Part shown: positions 60,632 to 64,000 of the stretch, in pieces
How positions within the stretch are numbered: the stretch's first letter is position 1
How the letters are laid out: each line of letters opens with the position of its first letter
Notes under the pieces: generated by a model
The model's database searches: none
Told to the model about the DNA's origin: nothing
What the model saw: only the letters and a program-made list of their open reading frames with translations
Program-made: the position numbers and the translations under genes
Source: Lethocerus indicus
Lineage: Eukaryota > Arthropoda > Insecta > Hemiptera > Belostomatidae
Assembly (NCBI GenBank): GCA_019843655.1
Contig: JACDQD010000011.1
Coordinates: 17,092,604 to 17,156,603 of the forward strand
DNA: 64,000 nt
Direction of reading: 5' to 3'

Positions 60632-63600
60632 AAAAAAATATTAATAATAGCGACAGTACGACCCAATTTTCGAGTCCTTTGCGGGTCTTTTTTCGCAGAC
60701 AAAGAGTTGTAATGATTGCGGGGGGGAGGGGGGTCATTTGGTCGTTCTTCCCGGATGAGGGGCCGGCGGGGGCTTTGATAAAACCGTTCTATTTATAGAC
60801 CGGTGGCCGGGCGTGCGGACACACGGGAGGAATTCAAGAAATAATGAAAGTTGGAAAGGAAGGGAGAGAGAAAAAATGGGTAGAGGAAATGCCTGTCATC
60901 CATTACATTGCCTTGACTTTAATAAAAAGAAATATTTAATCCATTCTAATGAGTGTACTGGTGTTCACTAGCTCCTATTCAATAAAATTCTCATGAAGAA
61001 TTCAGATCAGTAGTTTGTTGCTTAACAATTGCATTGAAAATGCAAGTATAAGAGTGGTAGCTTCCAAAACTTAGCGAGATTCTCATATCACTATAATTTT
61101 CCCGATTATTATACCCTAACTTAAGCCCCTGACCCGGTTGGAAACTTGGCAGTTGCATTTGCAGTTACTTTTCTGTTTTCCTTCCCCATTGTCCAGAACC
61201 TCACAGTTAAGTGCTAGAATAGAAGATGCTTCTGAACTGTATTGTTTTGCATAATAATTCTTCCACAGCAATTGTTATTGTTTCGATTCAGTTCCCTTAT
61301 GAATAAATTGCAACGCGGAGAACAATCGTAGAGGGTCTTCAAATTATACTCGACCGTGCACATTCTATTACACGTAATATCTCAGTGGGCCCTCCACCTT
61401 CGCGATAACGTCCTTCGTTAATTTTTAATCTCTGTCTAATTCTGATACGATTGATTATGCACGAAGAGAGGCTTAGACAGCTTATGGGTTCGAGTTTAAA
61501 AAGTGCAATCGAACATGGGCAAAAGAGAATTCAAAATTCTTCTACGAAATTTGTGAAGGTACTGAAACTTTGGAAGCTTAAAATCGCTTAACGACAAAAT
61601 CCAACTGTTTATCTAAAAGCCGTTTTGTCCCTTTACTTCATGGAAAATATGTTATTCTCTTGAATGTCATGCATTATAGTTGTCCGAATTTAATATAAGG
61701 GGTTAGCCTCTGGTTTGCTTCTAAAACTGACATCACTTTGTTGCGAAATGCAGTGTCTGTGTGTAAAAAGTGTGTTTTATCATCGTCGAAAGTTTCGAAA
61801 CATTTGTTTTAATGGCTTAGTGCTTGTTCGGTGTTCTATATTGGCCTGCAATAGTTACGTATATAGTGGTTGAGTTAGTTTGAGTTGGAGTTCCCGCGGG
61901 GTTGGGAGAGCGCAGAAGGAAAATCCCAGCGGTGATGAATAGAAATTATTTTTAATGGAAACATACGATTTTGAGTTTCATCGAATTACATTTCCAACGT
62001 TGGAAAATGCGTGGTGGGATCAGATAGCCCACAGAGTGACCACGCGTTCCCTTACGATCCTTTTAAAGCTCTGACGTGTGGGTTATTTATAAACTTTTTT
62101 TTTCATTTTATTGTAGCGAGGCATTTCGAAACGTGAGAGCGGTGGTTAACTTAAAAACCCTAACCCCCGATTAGAATTGCAGCATCTCATCAACATATGC
62201 AAATGTTCCTATGTTCGAGTTATTTGTGGTTGAGATCACTCTCAGTAAACATAATTGGTATCCATTACAGCCGCCTACGCTTCCGTTTCGAAAAATCAAA
62301 AATTATTATTTTTATCCCTTTTATTCCTATGTACTTTTATATATCCAAACTTACGTTTTTTTAATAGAACCTTCAATTTCAACTGAATTATCGTTACTAT
62401 CGCCCGACTATAATTAAATGTTTCCCGCATCATCAATTAAAAGTGAAGGCCATATCGATGATTATGGAATATCATCACTCATGCGCTATTATAATTAAGT
62501 GCACCATTAAACCACCATTGTGACAGTGTTATACCAATACTATCAGATAATATGTCACCGATTAATGATTGAAGATCGCCACGGTGATTAAAGGATATTT
62601 GCTAATTGCGGATATTGTTAAAACCTTTTTTCTTTTAAAACTTCTCTAGTTTCGGTGCTTACAGATTTCCCTTTTGTTTGTCTCAAGTGAGTGATTCGAC
62701 GTTTCCCGTTTCCGGTGTAGTGTCAAGGACTCATCTTAATTATGCTTCGATTAGTAAGTTAAAAATAAGTTTCACTCTAAACTTCAGAAGTGAAGTTGCA
62801 TGTCGAGGCACGTTTAACGTACTCCATTCTTACGTAGCCGGTTTATATCTGCCATCAGAGATAGAATAAAATGTTTAAGCGTCCAAAAGTAAACAAAAAA
62901 AAGTTCCATTTTGGCTTTTACAAGAAAATTGGAGCCGCAACCGCTCTTCCCCGCTACGCGCTTCTCATTATGTATGGGGATCCCGTACATAACCCCTACA
63001 TTATAGGGTAACAGCCGTTATGGTACTGAATTCTAACGAGCTCATGTACCGAATCAATTTTTTTTCTAGTTCATTTTCTCCTCTTCTAGGCGTGTGTGAA
63101 AGTTTCGCTCTCAATACCGCCCGGTTAATACTTAACCACCGCATCCTCTTGCCTAAGGACGTTCGAAGAAAACTCGCGAGTGGGTAGTCCACTTCTCAGG
63201 AGTTTGTGCCATTAAAGTTTCATCTAGTTGTTCACATCTGCTGCGAGTGTTTATGCCGATTTGAATTCAATTAACAAAAATTGCCCCATTAATTGCGTCC
63301 ACATCTATGAATTTGAACCAGTGTTCCGTTTATACCTTTACTAAGGTCCTCATCGTTATCGCAATCGCTTAACCGCTTATTAATCAATCGGTTGAGAAAT
63401 ATAGAAACCGTATTTCATAAAAAGAAGTTTAAAATATGATTTCCACATAACATCAAGTGATTCTTTTTTTTTTTTTTTTAGTTTGTATTTGTCTACTTCA
63501 GACAACAAGTCATGTAACCGCGTTATCAGTGAACAACTGTGTATAGAGTGTCGGGGACGATTTCGTTGCTGTCCAAACTGGTTGGAACTGAAGGTTGATT

Positions 63601-64000
63601 GAGGCGCAGATATGATGGGACGTTTAACGCGTTCGCATTGCGTTTCAAACTAATAAAATTGCAAGTCTTTTGCGTCTATGGTTTCAAATTCAACGTTTTT
63701 CAAATTGAAAAAAAAACACTGAACTCGAGGTTATTTTATGCTCCAGAGTGCTCCGGAATTACCACGCCTTGTAGACTGAATGTAACCAAAAAACCAAAAA
63801 AATTTATTGCACAATTGAATAATTTCTACTTGTATTAGATTGTATCAATCACTTGAGGCTTGTTGGCCTCCGCTAGACCGCTAATTTACGAAAACAGAAC
63901 TATATTAATTTGGTGGATAGATTGGGATGATCTCAATAGACTAAGCACTTTTCCTATCATATTGAATTCTGTAGCGAATCAATTTCAAAAAGTAGTGCGA

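Larger units (their letters stand above)
50888..64000. other. Non-coding stretch to window end
   Basis: No recognisable protein domain. It contains a tRNA-like SINE head (54600-54670), a G-rich patch on the + strand at 56137-56160, a piggyBac-like MITE (57840-58232) and palindromic element copy 8 (60364-60631). Short ORFs (53054-53329, 55250-55567, 59213-59476 and others) resemble nothing known. Confidence 0.5.

Noticed and set aside
60291..60712. Short ORFs sharing the peptide [13 protein letters not shown] and similar ORFs at 8203, 14289, 43490 and 49077
   Set aside because: The shared residues are translations of the palindromic element's arms, not conserved proteins.

Overview
This window looks like nuclear DNA of an insect or other arthropod. 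It is AT-rich, with small GC-richer exons separated by long introns, consensus GT-AG splice sites, many TA, CT and GA microsatellites, and several families of short non-autonomous transposons. The closest order cannot be told from sequence alone.

Three protein genes are supported. (1) An inositol-trisphosphate 3-kinase (IP3K) gene on the + strand covers about 3.1-15.3 kb. Seven exons from 5937 to 15296 join in frame to encode the calmodulin-binding segment and the full catalytic domain. A likely first coding exon lies at 3126-3215 in a GC-rich patch. (2) A complete ribosomal protein S16 (uS9) gene lies on the - strand (CDS 21249-21707). It has a poly(A) signal, a 5'TOP-like start and a probable 65-nt intron in the 5'UTR. 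(3) The first coding exon of a FAM102/EEIG1-family NT-C2 protein lies on the + strand (23141-23283) under a GC-rich promoter region and runs divergently from RPS16. No further exon of it was recognised, so its first intron may fill the rest of the window.

From 23.3 kb to 64 kb I found no recognisable protein domain. There is one unassigned exon-like stretch (50806-50887), two TTAA-flanked piggyBac-like MITEs (36276-36955 and 57840-58232), tRNA-like SINE heads, a pair of ~240-bp repeats, microsatellites and otherwise unremarkable AT-rich DNA.

The most striking content is a family of palindromic elements of ~200-430 bp, with eight copies (one badly decayed) and a few fragments. Each arm carries, in opposite orientation, a 37-nt motif that fits a minimal hammerhead ribozyme with a loopless stem III. 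That is the kind of small hammerhead known from Penelope-like retroelements. Three copies have 12-14-bp target-site duplications, indicating retroposition. One copy sits immediately upstream of the last IP3K exon and probably supplies its branch point. Another, at 48.8-49.2 kb, carries an antisense piece of that same IP3K exon, its splice acceptor and the target-site duplication of the intronic copy. This is direct evidence that an antisense transcript through the IP3K 3' end was captured and reinserted.
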